A stretch of 50,237 nucleotides of DNA from Magnetospirillum sp. UT-4 (GTDB taxonomy: Bacteria > Pseudomonadota > Alphaproteobacteria > Rhodospirillales > Magnetospirillaceae). Of the stretch, positions 16,120 to 24,981 are shown one piece after another. The position numbers were made by a program, and so were the translations under genes. Positions within the stretch are counted from its first letter, which is position 1. Each line of letters begins with the position of its first letter. The notes beneath the pieces are model-generated. The model was not told the origin of the DNA, made no database searches, and saw only the letters and a list, made by a program, of their open reading frames with translations. The DNA is taken from the NCBI RefSeq assembly GCF_902729435.1, contig NZ_LR746523.1:1-50237 (forward strand), read 5' to 3'.

Positions 16120-17964
16120 TCACTCCCCGAAATTCAGCCCGCGGGCGCCGTCCACGTCGGTGGCGGGCCATGCCTCGACCAGGGCCACGGCGGCGTTGTA
16201 GGCGCGCAGGGCGCGCTGGGGGTCGGGGGCCTCCAGGCGGGCGACGGTGCCGTCGGGGCGCAGCTCGGCCTGGAACTGCCAGCGGCCCTCGGCGGCGAGG
16301 CCGGCAAGGCGGTCGCCGCGCCACCGCAGCTCCAGACGGTCGCCGAACGAATTGGCGATGCCCTGCAGGCGGGTTCCGGTGGCGTCCCACCGCGCCTCGA
16401 TCCAGCGGCCGGGGGTGGCGATCCGGGTCAGGCGTCCGCTGCCGGTCCGCACCACCACCTCGAGCCGCGATCCGCCGGCCCCGTCCAGCGCCAGCCGCCC
16501 GGCGGCGGGGTCGAACTCGGCCACCGCGCCGATGCGCTGGAGCCGGTCGAGCACCTGCCGCCGCAGCCGGTGGCCGGAGGCCGAGCGGGGGTCCTCGGGC
16601 GGCAGCAGGCGGTCGAGGGCGTGGGCATGGACCAGCGCCATGACGCTGCTGCCGGGCGGAGCGGCATTGGCCTCCAGCGCGAACAGGCGGCGGTCGGCAT
16701 CGTCGGGATTGCGCGCCACCAGCTCCTCCAGATGGCCGAACACCAGGGCCCAGCCCAGGCGGCGGCCGGTCTCGGGGGCGAGCAGGGCTTCGGCGGCGGC
16801 GCGCTCGTCGGGGCGCAGGCGGGCGCGCGACCATGCCTCGGCGGCGGCCTCGGGCCAGCGCCCGGCCTTGGCGAAGGCGGCATGGCGGGCGGCGGCGAGG
16901 TCGGCGAGGGCGGCGCCCGGCCGCGCCGCCTCGATGTCGTCGAGGGCGGCGCCGATTGTGTCGGCCAGGCGGGCGCGGGCGAGCAGCAGGCGGGAACGCT
17001 GGCCGGCCAGCGTGCCGGGCAGGCCCGCCGCCGCCTGGCCCAGCACGGTCCGCGCGCCGCCGGCATCTCCCGCCGCCTCCAGCCGCCCGGCCTCGGCCAG
17101 CGGCGCATCGGCGGCGGCCGGTGCGGGCGCCGGCGCCAGGCCATCGGCCTTGCGGCGGGCATCCTCGGCGCGCGAGCGGCCGCCGATGTGGTCCAGCGAC
17201 GTCGCCAGCGCCCGCAGCACCGGCGCCGAGGCGGCGCGGCGGCCCAGATGGTCCTCGGCAAGCCCGATGGCGGCGCGGTGGTCGCCAAAGGCCTGCAGCG
17301 CGGCCAAGTCGACCAGCAGCAGCCCCTCGTCGCCGTCCAGGCCGGCCCGGCGGGCCACCTCGGCCTGGGCATGGGCGCGGACCGGCAGGCCGGCGGCCAG
17401 CAGAGCCTCGACCTCGAGGCGGCGCACCGGCGCCCCCGGCGGTGCCAGCTCGGCCCCCCGGGTCAAGGGCGCCAGGGCGGCCAGCGGCCGGCGGTCGGCC
17501 AGCTCAAGCGCCCCCAGGCGGGCCAGCAGCGCGACGTCGCCGGGGCGCTCGGCCAGGGCGGCGGCCAGGATTCCGCGCGCCAGTCCGACCCGTCCCGCCA
17601 GTTCCATGGCGGTGGCGGCGGCGATGGCGTTTCCCTCGACCACCCGGCGGGCGGCCTCCAGGCGGTCCTGGCGGATCAGCGCGGCGGCGCGTCCGACCGC
17701 ATCGCCGGCGCGGGCGAAGGCATCCTCGGCCTCGGCGGCGCGATCCAGCGCCAGCAGCTGCAGGCCGGCATAGCGCCATGCTTCGACGTCGGTGGGCACC
17801 GCCGCCAGGTGGCGGCGGGCCAGCTCCAGCCCGTCGCCGGGGGCCAGCGGCGCCCCCGGCGCCACGGCGGCGGCCAGCGGGGCGAGCGCGTCGGGCAACG
17901 CCGACCCGGCGGCGGGACGGAGGGCGGCGAACACGAGGGCGAGGATCAGGACCGGCAGGCGCAT
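16120..17964 (-). CDS. Exported Ala/Arg-rich TPR-like protein
   Basis: 614 residues with a signal peptide (to about residue 21). Residues about 45-420 consist of repeated Ala/Leu-rich helix pairs of TPR spacing (for example DVEAWRYAGLQLLALDRAAEAEDAF and DVALLARLGALELADRRPLAAL). The last 150 residues form a different, beta-rich domain with RWIEARWDATGTRLQGI and short W-rich strands. Solenoid proteins of this kind bind other proteins in the periplasm or at the outer membrane; the partner is unknown. A 12-bp hairpin follows the stop. The next gene upstream, a diguanylate cyclase, ends 18 bases before this start, so they may be co-transcribed. Confidence 0.78.
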   Translation of the reverse strand: MRLPVLILALVFAALRPAAGSALPDALAPLAAAVAPGAPLAPGDGLELARRHLAAVPTDVEAWRYAGLQLLALDRAAEAEDAFARAGDAVGRAAALIRQDRLEAARRVVEGNAIAAATAMELAGRVGLARGILAAALAERPGDVALLARLGALELADRRPLAALAPLTRGAELAPPGAPVRRLEVEALLAAGLPVRAHAQAEVARRAGLDGDEGLLLVDLAALQAFGDHRAAIGLAEDHLGRRAASAPVLRALATSLDHIGGRSRAEDARRKADGLAPAPAPAAADAPLAEAGRLEAAGDAGGARTVLGQAAAGLPGTLAGQRSRLLLARARLADTIGAALDDIEAARPGAALADLAAARHAAFAKAGRWPEAAAEAWSRARLRPDERAAAEALLAPETGRRLGWALVFGHLEELVARNPDDADRRLFALEANAAPPGSSVMALVHAHALDRLLPPEDPRSASGHRLRRQVLDRLQRIGAVAEFDPAAGRLALDGAGGSRLEVVVRTGSGRLTRIATPGRWIEARWDATGTRLQGIANSFGDRLELRWRGDRLAGLAAEGRWQFQAELRPDGTVARLEAPDPQRALRAYNAAVALVEAWPATDVDGARGLNFGE

Positions 17965-17982
17965 GCCGGCAGTGTAGCCGCC

Positions 17983-18888
17983 TCAGCGCGAACGCGCACC
18001 TGCCACGGCGGGAGTTTCCGGTGGTGCCTTGGCCACCCGGTTGCGGCCCTCGTCCTTGGCGGCGTAGAGGGCGCGGTCGGCGGCGCCGATGGCTTCGTGG
18101 ACGGTGCGGCCGGGGACCATCAGGGCGACGCCGATGGAGCAGGTGACCGGCACCCGCTCTCCGTTCTCCACCGTCACCGGCAGCCGGGCCAGGGCGCGGC
18201 GCAGGCGGTCGAGCACGTGGGCGGCCTTGTCGGCATCGGTGTCGGGCAGGCAGAACAGGAATTCCTCGCCGCCGTAGCGGTAGACCATGTCGTAGGGCCG
18301 CAGCCGGCGCTGGAAGAAGCGGGCGGCGGCGCACAGGACGCGGTCGCCGCTGAGATGGCCCCAGGTGTCGTTGATCCGCTTGAAGTGGTCGAGGTCGGCC
18401 AAAGCGAGGCAGACCGGGCGGTCGGTGCGCAGGGCGCGCATCCATTCGCGCTTCAGGTCGCGCATCATGCCCTGGCGGTTGTGCAGGCCGGTCAGCGGGT
18501 CGGTCTCGGCCAGCAGGCGGCGGAAATGGGTTTCGACCCGGCGCGCCTCGCGGCCATAGGCATCGACGGCGGCCATGAAGCGGCGGTAGCGCTCGGGATC
18601 GAGGCGGCCGTCGCGGCGGGCGGCGGTGGTGACCTCGCCGGCCGTCGCCTGCATGGCGGCGCGCAGCCGTACCAGGGCCGCCAGTTCGCCATCCTCGCCG
18701 CAGGTGGCGAGGCAGGGGGCGTCGGGTTCGGCGGGGACGGGGTCCTCGCCGGGCAGCATCAGCGCGGTATGGACGCGCAGCAGCCAGGCCAGGTGCTCGA
18801 CGGCCACGCGTTCGCACAGCCGCAACATGTCGCGGGTTCGCTCCACCTGCACGTCAACGGGCTCCGTCTGGGCACGACGGCCGATCAT
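17983..18888 (-). CDS. Soluble diguanylate cyclase (GGEEF)
   Basis: 301 residues without membrane segments. The C-terminal half is a GGDEF domain with DPLTGLHNRQG, the substrate-side ALADLDHFKRIND block and the active site RYGGEEF. A final AADRALYAAKDEGRN block is as in active enzymes. The N-terminal 130 residues are helical and contain an H-x-x-W motif (EHLAWLL) and a CLATC pair. This vaguely recalls the zinc-binding CZB domain of DgcZ, but the later His residues are missing, so that assignment is weak. The ATG at 18888 has only a poor ribosome site. It lies between lipB and the TPR-like gene on the same strand. Confidence 0.88.
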   Translation of the reverse strand: MIGRRAQTEPVDVQVERTRDMLRLCERVAVEHLAWLLRVHTALMLPGEDPVPAEPDAPCLATCGEDGELAALVRLRAAMQATAGEVTTAARRDGRLDPERYRRFMAAVDAYGREARRVETHFRRLLAETDPLTGLHNRQGMMRDLKREWMRALRTDRPVCLALADLDHFKRINDTWGHLSGDRVLCAAARFFQRRLRPYDMVYRYGGEEFLFCLPDTDADKAAHVLDRLRRALARLPVTVENGERVPVTCSIGVALMVPGRTVHEAIGAADRALYAAKDEGRNRVAKAPPETPAVAGARSR

Positions 18889-18935
18889 CCCACGCCACGC
18901 CGCGCCGCGCCGCCGGTGCGGAGGAGGTACCCCGT

Positions 18936-19577
18936 TCAGCCGGGATCGGCGAAGACCTCTTGCCAGGCGGCCATCAGGGCGGAATCGACCTCCGCCATGG
19001 TCGGGGTCAGGCCCAAATCCCACAGCGAGGTGATTCCGTGTTGGCTGATGCCGCAGGGGACGATGCCCTGGAAATGGGACAGGTCGGGCTCGACGTTCAG
19101 GGCGATGCCGTGGAAGGTGACCCAGTGGCGCACCCGCACGCCGATGGCGGCCACCTTGTCCTCGCGCCCCCCTCCACGCTCGACCCAGATGCCGACGCGC
19201 CCGTCGCGCCGGCCGGCGCTCAGGCAGAAGCCGGCCAGGGTGCGGATCAGCCACTCCTCGAGAGCGTGGACGTAGGCGCGCACGTCGGCGCCGCGGCGCT
19301 TGAGGTCCAGCATGACATAGGCCACCCGCTGGCCGGGGCCGTGATAGGTGTACTGGCCGCCGCGCCCGCTCTGGAACACCGGGAAGCGCCCGGGATCGAG
19401 CAGGTCCTCGGGCCTGGCGCTGGTACCGGCGGTATAGAGCGGCGGGTGTTCCAGCAGCCATACGCATTCCGGCGCGGTGCCGGCGCGGATGGCGGCGACC
19501 CGCGCCTCCATGACCGCCACGGCCTCGGCGTAGTCCACCAATCCGTCGCTGATGCGCCACTCGATGGGGGGAGACAT
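18936..19577 (-). CDS. lipB: Octanoyl-[acyl-carrier-protein]:protein N-octanoyltransferase
   Basis: 213 residues, normal for LipB, which moves octanoyl groups from ACP to lipoyl domains. Family motifs: [31 protein letters not shown] with the conserved RGG and [24 protein letters not shown], and the catalytic-region GIVPCGI with the conserved Cys. The start at MSPPIEW gives the usual N-terminus; a further upstream in-frame start would add 25 atypical residues. Confidence 0.95.
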   Translation of the reverse strand: MSPPIEWRISDGLVDYAEAVAVMEARVAAIRAGTAPECVWLLEHPPLYTAGTSARPEDLLDPGRFPVFQSGRGGQYTYHGPGQRVAYVMLDLKRRGADVRAYVHALEEWLIRTLAGFCLSAGRRDGRVGIWVERGGGREDKVAAIGVRVRHWVTFHGIALNVEPDLSHFQGIVPCGISQHGITSLWDLGLTPTMAEVDSALMAAWQEVFADPG

Positions 19578-19684
19578 GGCCGTGGGGGAAAGTCCGCTTG
19601 ATTCGCCGGGGACGATTTGGTATTCCGCTGTCTCCTCGTTGGCAAGCCCCAAATCGGGCGGTCCGGCGAGGCTCTACCGGCTAA

Positions 19685-19769
19685 GCGACCGTGGCGGAAC
19701 TGGTAGACGCGCACGCTTGAGGTGCGTGTGACGAAAGTCGTGGGAGTTCGAGTCTCCCCGGTCGCACCA
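19685..19769 (+). tRNA. tRNA-Leu (anticodon GAG)
   Basis: An 85-base class II tRNA. The acceptor GCGACCG (19685-19691) pairs with CGGTCGC (19759-19765), followed by A and an encoded CCA. The D arm contains AACTGGTAGACG. The anticodon stem CACGC/GCGTG encloses the loop TTGAGGT, giving anticodon GAG for CTC and CTT codons. The long variable arm (TGACGAAAGTCG) and a perfect T arm (GGGAG-TTCGAGT-CTCCC) identify leucine. Confidence 0.96.
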
Positions 19770-19791
19770 ATGCCTAGGCATTGTGAAACCC

Positions 19792-21711
19792 TCAGAAACC
19801 CCGGGGCGCGCCTGCGTCGCCGGGGTTTTCTGCGTCTGCGGCGGGCAGGGTGAAGCAGAAGCGGCTGCCGCCCTCCGGCCGCGGCTCCACCCAGATGCGG
19901 CCGCCATGGCGGGCGACGATGCGCCGGCAGATGGCCAGGCCGATGCCGGCGCCGGGATAGCGGTCGGGGCCGTGCAGACGCTTGAACATCTGGAAGATCT
20001 CGTCCTTGAAGACGGGATCGACGCCGATGCCGTCATCCTCGACGACGAAGAGCACCGTGTCGCCGTCATCACGTGCCGTCACCCGCACCCGGGGCGGCGC
20101 GCCCGGCCGGGCGAACTTGAGGGCGTTGCCCAGCAGCTGGCGCAGCAGGTCGGCCAGCTGCTCGCGATCGCCCCGCACCGCCGGCAGCGGGCCGGATTCG
20201 ACCTCTGCATGGGAGCGGAGGATGATGTCGGCCAGGGCCGCGCGCACCTCGGCCAGCAGCGCCTCCATGTCCACCGGCATCAGCGGGCGGGCATCGGTGC
20301 CGGCGCGGGCATAACCCTGCAGGCCCTCCACCTGGCCCTGCATGCGCTCGGCGGCGGCGACCAGATAGCGCAGGAACTCCTCGGTCTCGGCGTCGATGGT
20401 GCCGTGCAGGTGGCGGCGCAGCAGCTGGGCGAAGCTGACGATGCCGCGCACCGGCTCCTGCAGGTCGTGGAAGGCGGCGAAGTGGAAGCGCTCCAGCTCG
20501 CGGTTGGACTGTTGCAGCTCCTTGACGGCCATGGCCAGCGACTGCTCCATGGCACGGCGGTCGGTGATGTCCTCCAGCGCCACGATGACGCGGTCCAGGG
20601 TCGCGCCGTGGCCCTCGGGCACCACCCAGTGCACCACCACGTCGCGCCGTTCGCCATCCAGGGCGCGCACCTCGCCCTCCACCGACAATTCCCGTTCGCC
20701 GTGCCAGATGGCCAGCAGCTGGCGCCGGAACGCGTCCCGCGAGCCGGGGGTGAAGGTGCGGTCCAGCGCGCCCAGCAGGGCCTCGCGGTCGGGGGCGCGG
20801 TGCAGCGCCAGGGTGGCGGTATTGACGTCGATGACCCGCACCCGGGCCGCGGCGGCGTCGGCGAAGGCGGGATTGGCGGCCAGATAGGCGTCGAGGTCGG
20901 CGCCGATGATCGGGCGGGCCTGGTCCAGCATGGTCTTCACCGCCGAGAAGTCCTCCTCCCACAGCGACACCGGCGAGGCGGTGAACAGCATGCGGTGACG
21001 GGCCTCGCTGTCCTGCAGCGCCTGGTACGAGAGGCGGATGGCGCGGCGCATTTCGCCGAAGGCGATGGCGAGGTCGGCGAACTCGTCGTCGCCGCCGCCG
21101 CGGCCGCGCTCCAAGGCCGGCGGATTGGTGAGGTCGGCGGCGGCCAGCGAGCGGGCATAGGCCGCCATCTCCTCCAGCGGCCGGGTCACCAGCGGCGCCA
21201 CCAGGTGGAACAGCACCGTCAGCAGCCCGCCGACCAGCACCAGGCTGGCCAGCAGCACCATCCAGGCCCGCTGCAGCACCGGCCGCGTCAGCTCGTCGCG
21301 GCCGATGACGACGCGCAGCGTGCCGATGTCGCGCTGCTGGCCGAGATAGGTCCGGACCAGCGGATAGACCCGCTCGAGGGCATCGACGGCGGGCGTGGCG
21401 CCGGCGGTGGCCAGCGGCGCTCCGCCCGGGTCGCGCACCTCGACCAGCGAGACCGCCGGCAGGCTGTCGATGCCCATGACCAGCAGGCCCAGGCGCTCGC
21501 GGTCATCCAGCCAGACGTTCTCGGCGATCCCGGGAAGGTAGCTTTTCTCGACCTGGACCAGGCGCTCGCCGGCCCGCGCGCGGGCGAGTTGGTAGTCCAG
21601 CGCCAGCAATGCGCCGGTGACCGCCAGCACGATCACCACCCCGGCCAGCCCCAGCCGCAGGATCATCTGATGCGCCAGCGAAATGCGCGAGCCGCCGGCG
21701 CCCATGCTCAT
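19792..21711 (-). CDS. Membrane sensor histidine kinase with PAS-like domain
   Basis: 639 residues. Order: TM1 (about 18-40); a periplasmic domain of about 105 residues; TM2 (about 150-172); a HAMP region; a PAS-like module (about 240-385, ending VALEDITDR); a dimerisation helix with phospho-acceptor His in FHDLQEPVRGIVSFAQLL; and an ATPase domain with N box GNALKFARP, G1 EDDGIGVDP and G2 GAGIGLAICRRI. The histidine box belongs to the phytochrome-like DLQEP class. The ATG overlaps the stop of the upstream binding-protein gene (ATGA), suggesting one signalling unit. No response regulator is adjacent. Confidence 0.92.
   Translation of the reverse strand: MSMGAGGSRISLAHQMILRLGLAGVVIVLAVTGALLALDYQLARARAGERLVQVEKSYLPGIAENVWLDDRERLGLLVMGIDSLPAVSLVEVRDPGGAPLATAGATPAVDALERVYPLVRTYLGQQRDIGTLRVVIGRDELTRPVLQRAWMVLLASLVLVGGLLTVLFHLVAPLVTRPLEEMAAYARSLAAADLTNPPALERGRGGGDDEFADLAIAFGEMRRAIRLSYQALQDSEARHRMLFTASPVSLWEEDFSAVKTMLDQARPIIGADLDAYLAANPAFADAAAARVRVIDVNTATLALHRAPDREALLGALDRTFTPGSRDAFRRQLLAIWHGERELSVEGEVRALDGERRDVVVHWVVPEGHGATLDRVIVALEDITDRRAMEQSLAMAVKELQQSNRELERFHFAAFHDLQEPVRGIVSFAQLLRRHLHGTIDAETEEFLRYLVAAAERMQGQVEGLQGYARAGTDARPLMPVDMEALLAEVRAALADIILRSHAEVESGPLPAVRGDREQLADLLRQLLGNALKFARPGAPPRVRVTARDDGDTVLFVVEDDGIGVDPVFKDEIFQMFKRLHGPDRYPGAGIGLAICRRIVARHGGRIWVEPRPEGGSRFCFTLPAADAENPGDAGAPRGF
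19796..19829 (+). terminator. tRNA terminator embedded in 3' end of convergent kinase gene
   Basis: AAACCCCGG (19796-19804) pairs with CCGGGGTTT (19820-19828), followed by a T run on the plus strand. It lies 27 bases after the tRNA and inside the last codons of the minus-strand histidine kinase gene. The same hairpin could also act on the other strand. Confidence 0.7.
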
Positions 21712-22454
21712 TTCAGCCCGGTGACGGCGGAGCCCAGGCCGCCGAACACGGTCTCGGCGATGGCCTCGTAACTGCCGTCGGCCTTCATCGTGCGCAGGGT
21801 GGCGGCGACCTTGTCCACCTGGTCGGCGTGGCGGCGATGCAGGTAGATGTACATGGGCACCCGCGTCAGCGGCGGTTCCTGCACATGGAGGGCAATGCCG
21901 GCGGCCTTGGCCTGGGACAGGATCTGCCAGCGCTCGTGCAGGATCACCTCGGTGCGGCCGGCCTTCAGCAGGTTGAGCAGCTGCTGGGTGTCCTTGGTCC
22001 GGGTCAGCTCGCGCACCGTCGGCAGGTTGTGCTCGAACACCTGCCAGCCGAGGATGTGGGCCACCGCCCTGGGCGCCAGTGCGGCCCAGCTGGCGGGGGT
22101 GGACTCGGGCTGCGCCGCGCAGGCGACGAAGTCGTTGACGAACATCCGCTCGGGGACCCGGATCAGGTTGGGGTATTCATCCTCGATCCCGGCCACCCGG
22201 CCGGCCAGTCCGTCGGTGACGCCGTCATTGGCCAGCACGAAGGCCCGTGCCGAGGCGGGGTTGACCTCGACCTCGGCCTCCAGCCCCAGGCGGGCGAACA
22301 CCTCGCGCACCAGAACCTGGTGGAAGCCGGTGCCGTCGGCCCGGGTCCATGGCTCGACCATGCCGGTGGACAGGCGCAACGGCTCCGCCGCGAGTCCCGC
22401 CGGTGCCGCCAGCGCCAGCAGGCCTACCATCGCCAAGGCGATCAGCAGCCGCAT
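21708..22454 (-). CDS. Periplasmic family-3 solute-binding protein, probable sensor partner of the kinase
   Basis: 248 residues with a signal peptide (ending GLAAEP) and an SBP_bac_3-like fold (RLSTGMVEPWTRADGTGFHQVLVREVFARLG). It starts 237 bases from divergent maeB and is coupled by ATGA to a membrane histidine kinase. No permease or ATPase is near. That arrangement suggests that it detects a small molecule for the kinase and does not feed a transporter. The ligand is unknown; polar amino acids are the family default. Confidence 0.85.
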   Translation of the reverse strand: MRLLIALAMVGLLALAAPAGLAAEPLRLSTGMVEPWTRADGTGFHQVLVREVFARLGLEAEVEVNPASARAFVLANDGVTDGLAGRVAGIEDEYPNLIRVPERMFVNDFVACAAQPESTPASWAALAPRAVAHILGWQVFEHNLPTVRELTRTKDTQQLLNLLKAGRTEVILHERWQILSQAKAAGIALHVQEPPLTRVPMYIYLHRRHADQVDKVAATLRTMKADGSYEAIAETVFGGLGSAVTGLK

Positions 22455-22691
22455 GCCATTCCTCGTACCGTCCGCAATCCCCGAGGATCATGCTATGTCT
22501 TTTGCCGCGCGCTGGAAAGGGGGCAGGACCGCAGCCCTGCCATGGGCGGGAGGCGGGCTTTCGGATTTCCGAAAGCGGGGCGCGCCGGGTGGCTTCGGCC
22601 CTTGTTCTTCCGGCCGGAAGGGCGTATGCGAGAGGACCCGCCCCTTGCCTGGGCGGGCCATCCATACAGACCACCGCCCGAGGTCGCGCGC
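22455..22691. other. Divergent intergenic region between binding protein and maeB
   Basis: 237 bases without a gene. They must hold promoters for both directions, but no clear -35/-10 pair was seen. A perfect hairpin GCTTTCGG-ATTT-CCGAAAGC lies at 22557-22576. Further GC-rich complementary stretches occur around 22600-22660, within the probable maeB leader. Confidence 0.5.
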
Positions 22692-24980
22692 ATGAGCATG
22701 TCGGACGAGCTGCGCAACGCCGCTCTCGAATACCACCGGCTTCCCGTGCCGGGAAAGATCAGCGTCACCGCCACCAAGCCGCTGGGCAACCAGCGCGACC
22801 TGGCGCTGGCCTACAGCCCCGGCGTCGCCGCCGCCTGCGAGGCCATCGTCGCCGATCCCGGCGCGGCGGCCGAGGTCACCGCGCGCGGCAATCTGGTGGC
22901 GGTGGTCACCAACGGCACCGCCGTGCTCGGCCTGGGTGCCATCGGCCCGCTGGCGGCCAAGCCGGTGATGGAGGGCAAGGGCGTCCTGTTCAAGAAGTTC
23001 GCCGGCATCGACGTCTTCGACATGGAGATCGCCGAGCTCGATCCGCAGCGGCTGGTGGACATCATCGCGGCGCTGGAGCCCACCTTCGGCGCCATCAACC
23101 TGGAAGACATCAAGGCCCCCGAGTGCTTCGAGGTCGAGCGCAAGCTGAAGGAGCGGCTGTCGATCCCGGTCATGCACGACGACCAGCACGGCACCGCCAT
23201 CGTGGTCGGCGCCGCCATGGTCAACGCCCTGCGCATCGCCCGGAAGGATATCGCCAGCGTCAAGCTGGTCGCCTCGGGCGCCGGCGCCGCCGCCCTGGCC
23301 TGCCTCAATCTGCTGGTGTCGCTGGGCGTCAAGCGCGAGAACATCTGGGTCACCGACATCAAGGGCGTGGTCTACCAGGGCCGCAACGAGCTGATGGACC
23401 CCTACAAGGAGGTCTTCGCCCAGGAGACCGAGGCCCGCACCCTGGACGAGGTGATCGGCGGCGCCGACATCTTCCTGGGGCTGTCGGCGCCCCGCGTGCT
23501 GACCCCCGAGATGGTGGCCAGGATGGCCGACCACCCCATCGTCTTCGCCCTGGCCAATCCGACCCCGGAAATCCTGCCCGACGAGGTCAAGTCGGTGCGT
23601 CCCGACGCCATCATCGCCACCGGGCGCTCGGACTATCCCAACCAGGTCAACAACGTCCTGGTGTTCCCCTACATCTTCCGCGGCGCCCTGGACGTCGGCG
23701 CCACCCAGATCAACGAGCCGATGAAGCTGGCCGCCACCTACGCCCTGGCCGAGCTGGCCATGGCCGAATCGGACGAGCGGGTGCGCGCCGCCTATGGCGA
23801 GGCCATGCTGTCCTTCGGCCCCGAATACCTGATCCCCAAGCCGTTCGATTCGCGCCTGATCCTGAAGATCGCCCCGGCGGTGGCCAAGGCCGCCATGGAG
23901 ACCGGGGTGGCACGGCGCCCGATCATCGACTTCGACGCCTATCTCGAGACCCTGTCGCAGTTCGTCTTCCGCTCCGGCCTGGTGATGAAGCCGGTGTTCG
24001 ACCGCGCCCGGCAGGACCGCCGCCGCGTCGTCTACACCGAGGGCGAGGGCCGGCGGGTGCTGATGGCGGTGCAGACGGTGGTCGATGAGGGCCTGGCCGA
24101 GCCGGTGGTGATCGGCCGGCGCGAGGTGGTGAACAAGCGCATCCGCGACCTCGACCTGCGCATCCGCGTGGGCGAGGATTTCGAGCTGTGCGACCCCGAG
24201 GACGACCCTCGCTTCAACGATTACTGGAAGCTCTACCACGGGCTGATGGAGCGCTCGGGCGTCAGCCCGGAATATGCCCGCACCGTGGTGCGCACCCGCA
24301 ACACCGTAATCGGCTCCCTCATGGTCCGCCGCGGCGAGGCCGACGCCATGATCTGCGGCACCATCGGCCGCTACGACAAGCACCTGTCGCACATCACCGC
24401 CATCCTGGGGCTGAAGGACGGGGTCCGGCAGCCGGCGGCCATGAACCTGCTGGTGATGCCCTCGGGCACCTATTTCCTGTGCGACACCTACGTCACCCCC
24501 GAGCCGACCCCGGAGCAGATCGTCGAGGCCACCCTGCTGGCCGCCGAGGAGGTCCGCCGCTTCGGCATCGAGCCCAAGGTGGCGCTGCTGTCCCATTCCA
24601 GTTTCGGGTCGCGCCAGACCGCCTCGGCACAGAGGATGCGCGAAGCCCTCGCCATCCTGCATCAGCGCGCCCCCTATCTCGAGGTCGAGGGCGAGATGCA
24701 CGGCGACGCGGCGCTGTCCCAGGACATCCGCGAGCGCGTCTTCCCCAATTCCCGCCTGAAGGGGGCCGCCAACCTGATGGTGATGCCCAGCCTGGACGCC
24801 GCCAACATCTCGTTCAATCTGTTGAAGGTGCTGGGCGAGGGGCTGTCCATCGGGCCGATCCTGATGGGGGCGGCGATGCCGGCGCACATCCTCACGCCCT
24901 CGGCCACCGTGCGCAACATCGTCAACATGACCGCCCTGGCGGCGGTGGACGCCCAGTCGAGCGCCAATTTGCGAGGATAG
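22692..24980 (+). CDS. maeB: NADP-dependent malic enzyme with phosphotransacetylase-like domain
   Basis: 762 residues, the size of MaeB-type hybrids. The N-terminal malic domain (about 15-150) has [13 protein letters not shown] and the catalytic Lys region [15 protein letters not shown]. The nucleotide-binding domain has [15 protein letters not shown] and the glycine-rich [12 protein letters not shown]. From about residue 430 the protein matches phosphate acetyltransferase ([30 protein letters not shown]), which in this family is regulatory. It oxidatively decarboxylates malate to pyruvate with NADPH formation. GAGG lies 9 bases before the ATG; a second ATG two codons later is possible. Confidence 0.96.
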   Translation: MSMSDELRNAALEYHRLPVPGKISVTATKPLGNQRDLALAYSPGVAAACEAIVADPGAAAEVTARGNLVAVVTNGTAVLGLGAIGPLAAKPVMEGKGVLFKKFAGIDVFDMEIAELDPQRLVDIIAALEPTFGAINLEDIKAPECFEVERKLKERLSIPVMHDDQHGTAIVVGAAMVNALRIARKDIASVKLVASGAGAAALACLNLLVSLGVKRENIWVTDIKGVVYQGRNELMDPYKEVFAQETEARTLDEVIGGADIFLGLSAPRVLTPEMVARMADHPIVFALANPTPEILPDEVKSVRPDAIIATGRSDYPNQVNNVLVFPYIFRGALDVGATQINEPMKLAATYALAELAMAESDERVRAAYGEAMLSFGPEYLIPKPFDSRLILKIAPAVAKAAMETGVARRPIIDFDAYLETLSQFVFRSGLVMKPVFDRARQDRRRVVYTEGEGRRVLMAVQTVVDEGLAEPVVIGRREVVNKRIRDLDLRIRVGEDFELCDPEDDPRFNDYWKLYHGLMERSGVSPEYARTVVRTRNTVIGSLMVRRGEADAMICGTIGRYDKHLSHITAILGLKDGVRQPAAMNLLVMPSGTYFLCDTYVTPEPTPEQIVEATLLAAEEVRRFGIEPKVALLSHSSFGSRQTASAQRMREALAILHQRAPYLEVEGEMHGDAALSQDIRERVFPNSRLKGAANLMVMPSLDAANISFNLLKVLGEGLSIGPILMGAAMPAHILTPSATVRNIVNMTALAAVDAQSSANLRG

Positions 24981-24981
24981 C

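Noticed and set aside
17983-18200. CZB zinc-binding domain in the soluble diguanylate cyclase
   Set aside because: The domain would be in the N-terminal half (encoded near 18500-18888). Only the first His/Trp and a Cys pair are seen there; the later His residues needed for zinc are missing, so the call was not made.
22488-24887. A 799-codon minus-strand open frame
   Set aside because: Exact antisense of maeB with His/Asp/Gly-rich composition; a shadow of the real gene.
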